Source: Pseudomonadota bacterium
GTDB taxonomy: Bacteria > Pseudomonadota > Alphaproteobacteria > Micavibrionales > UBA2020
Assembly (NCBI GenBank): GCA_023444705.1
Contig: JAEXMB010000086.1
Span: 1 to 39,943 of the forward strand
DNA length: 39,943 nt
Direction: 5' to 3'
The notes below the pieces were generated by a model that saw only the letters and a program-made list of their open reading frames with translations, was not told the DNA's origin and searched no databases. This document shows, in pieces, positions 39,096 through 39,943 of this stretch; the stretch's first letter is position 1, and every line of letters begins with the position of its first letter. A program made the position numbers and the translations under genes.

Positions 39096-39578
39096 ATGAG
39101 CGAAAATTCAGCAAAAGTACAGGCAGGTTCGCGCAGCGGCTTTGGCCTGAGCGGCCTGGCAGGCATCGTGGCAGGTATCTATTCCGCAGCCACCACCCCC
39201 GTCTTTGTCGGCGCGGCTGGTCTTGGCATGGCGGCGGTTGTCGGTCTTGCGACCTTTGCCGGCGGCATTATCGGTTCGGCTGTCGGCATCGTCGGTGGTC
39301 TGGTTGTCGGTACGGTCGCTTTTGGCGGTCTGGGTCTGCTGGCGGGTAAGCGCGGCATGAAAATCGGCCTGATCGCGGGCGCGGTTACCGGTGCGGTTGT
39401 CGGCGGCCTCGGCGGCAGCGGCTATGGCATCTACAAAGGTTACACCCTGAGCCAGAAGGCGATGGAAGAAAAAGCCTGCGCCGTTCCCTTCAACGATGCG
39501 GTCGCACAGCGTTGCCGCCAGATGAATCTGGTTGCGGCACCCGTTGCAACACCTGCACCGGCCCCGACGGCGCGCTAA
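39096..39578 (+). CDS. Glycine-zipper-rich membrane protein of unknown function
   Basis: A 160-residue protein dominated by Gly/Ala/Val. Four hydrophobic stretches lie between about 20 and 115 (GLSGLAGIVAGIYSAATTP, AAGLGMAAVVGLATFAGGII, AVGIVGGLVVGTVAFGGLGL, and LIAGAVTGAVVGGLGGSGYG), with repeated GxxxG. Such glycine zippers pack helices tightly in membranes. Two cysteines (EKACAVPF, AQRCRQM) and a Pro/Ala-rich tail end it. I do not know the function. The 140 AT-rich bases upstream hold a repeated TGTCGAT. A strong terminator follows. Confidence 0.72.
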   Translation: MSENSAKVQAGSRSGFGLSGLAGIVAGIYSAATTPVFVGAAGLGMAAVVGLATFAGGIIGSAVGIVGGLVVGTVAFGGLGLLAGKRGMKIGLIAGAVTGAVVGGLGGSGYGIYKGYTLSQKAMEEKACAVPFNDAVAQRCRQMNLVAAPVATPAPAPTAR

Positions 39579-39603
39579 GGCGCAAGACGGCCGCAAGCCT
39601 TTC

Positions 39604-39634
39604 AAAACCCCGCTGTTTCCAGCGGGGTTTTTTG
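39604..39634 (+). terminator. Rho-independent terminator after the glycine-zipper gene
   Basis: ACCCCGCT (39607-39614) pairs with AGCGGGGT (39621-39628) over a 6-base loop and is followed by a run of T. It lies 26 bases past the stop codon at 39578. Confidence 0.85.
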
Positions 39635-39732
39635 CTTTTCTCCCCTTTTCATTTGCGCTTTGCGGATTTATACATAGGGGACTTCCTTTTTCCATTCCTG
39701 TCACAGTCGCTCCGCAAGGTGCGTGGTCTGCC

Positions 39733-39943
39733 ATGTTCAAGTTCGGCAAAACTGATGTCCTGAAAATGACGCACCAGCTACATCTGGCCGTGCGCAACAG
39801 CAAGCCTGACGAAGTGGCGCATTGGTTGCGCAAGGAAGCGGACGCCAATTTGCAGGTGGCGCTGGGCCGTTACCGCGGCAATGCGTATCACGCCTTTGCC
39901 TCCGTCCATCACGCCAATTTTGACGAGCGCGATACCGACATCC
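39733..39943 (+). CDS. Ankyrin-repeat-like protein (5' part; runs out of the window)
   Basis: An open frame from ATG 39733 stays open for the last 70 codons of the window. It encodes MFKFGKTDVLKMTHQLHLAV and then RNSKPDEVAHWLRKEADANL and QVALGRYRGNAYHAFASVHH. The segment LHLAVRNSKPDEVAHWLRKE followed by ADAN fits an ankyrin repeat (LHLAAxxGxxxxVxxLLxxGADxN) and the following part could start a second. AAGGTG lies 12 bases before the ATG, a little far. The partial view leaves both family and start uncertain. Confidence 0.5.
   Translation, partial: MFKFGKTDVLKMTHQLHLAVRNSKPDEVAHWLRKEADANLQVALGRYRGNAYHAFASVHHANFDERDTDI

Noticed and set aside
1..39943. CRISPR array, prophage, insertion sequence or toxin-antitoxin system
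   Set aside because: No regularly spaced repeats, transposase, phage structural genes or paired small toxin/antitoxin genes were seen in the window.

Overview
The window is a gene-dense chromosomal segment of high GC content carrying 45 protein genes (two cut by the window edges) and one tRNA. It reads as core genome of an alphaproteobacterium. Supporting this are a long Rickettsia/Thermus-type isocitrate dehydrogenase, an aspartate-type (not cysteine/zinc-type) HemB, the uvrC-pgsA pair, an alphaproteobacterial-style MotA/MotB pair, a homospermidine synthase, an LdtR-like winged-helix regulator and a sequence matching the CtrA box TTAA-N7-TTAAC. A lineage near Rhodospirillales or Micavibrionales is a guess that cannot be settled here. 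I see no prophage, insertion sequence, CRISPR array or defence island, and no stretch over 300 bases without a gene.

Layout. Positions 1-6681 hold etfB (partial), two tandem cyclophilins, yggT-folD, a small unknown gene, a HIT protein, isocitrate dehydrogenase and nhaA. Positions 6806-12429 hold a pyrimidine-nucleoside salvage operon (deoA-cdd-EamA transporter), uvrC-pgsA and a tiny lipoprotein. tRNA-Leu(UAA) at 12480-12566 is followed by a SET-domain protein, a membrane protein, a MoCF-domain protein, map-radC, homospermidine synthase and a MaoC-like protein. Positions 18324-23836 run asmA, yihY/brkB, purB and recO in one direction. Then come parC, small membrane proteins, an MFS transporter, a Nudix hydrolase, motB-motA and an arginase-family enzyme. 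The last 8 kb hold hemB, a metallophosphatase, a 3-hydroxyisobutyryl-CoA hydrolase, a MarR/LdtR-like regulator, a class-3 lipase behind a CtrA box, glutaryl-CoA dehydrogenase with a divergent 66-residue protein, a glycine-zipper membrane protein and the start of an ankyrin-like protein.

How genes connect. EtfB would accept electrons from acyl-CoA dehydrogenases such as the glutaryl-CoA dehydrogenase, and with the hydroxyisobutyryl-CoA hydrolase this points to lysine and valine catabolism. The arginase-family enzyme and homospermidine synthase both touch the arginine/putrescine/polyamine route. MotA/MotB imply flagellar motility.

No gene cluster here looks like a clearly new multi-gene system. 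The most unusual signals are regulatory or architectural: a perfect palindromic CtrA box over the lipase promoter, a hairpin that can hide the homospermidine synthase ribosome site, palindromes before asmA, and extreme compaction of convergent gene ends (five of eight convergent pairs overlap, three through a 4-base palindromic stop/stop).
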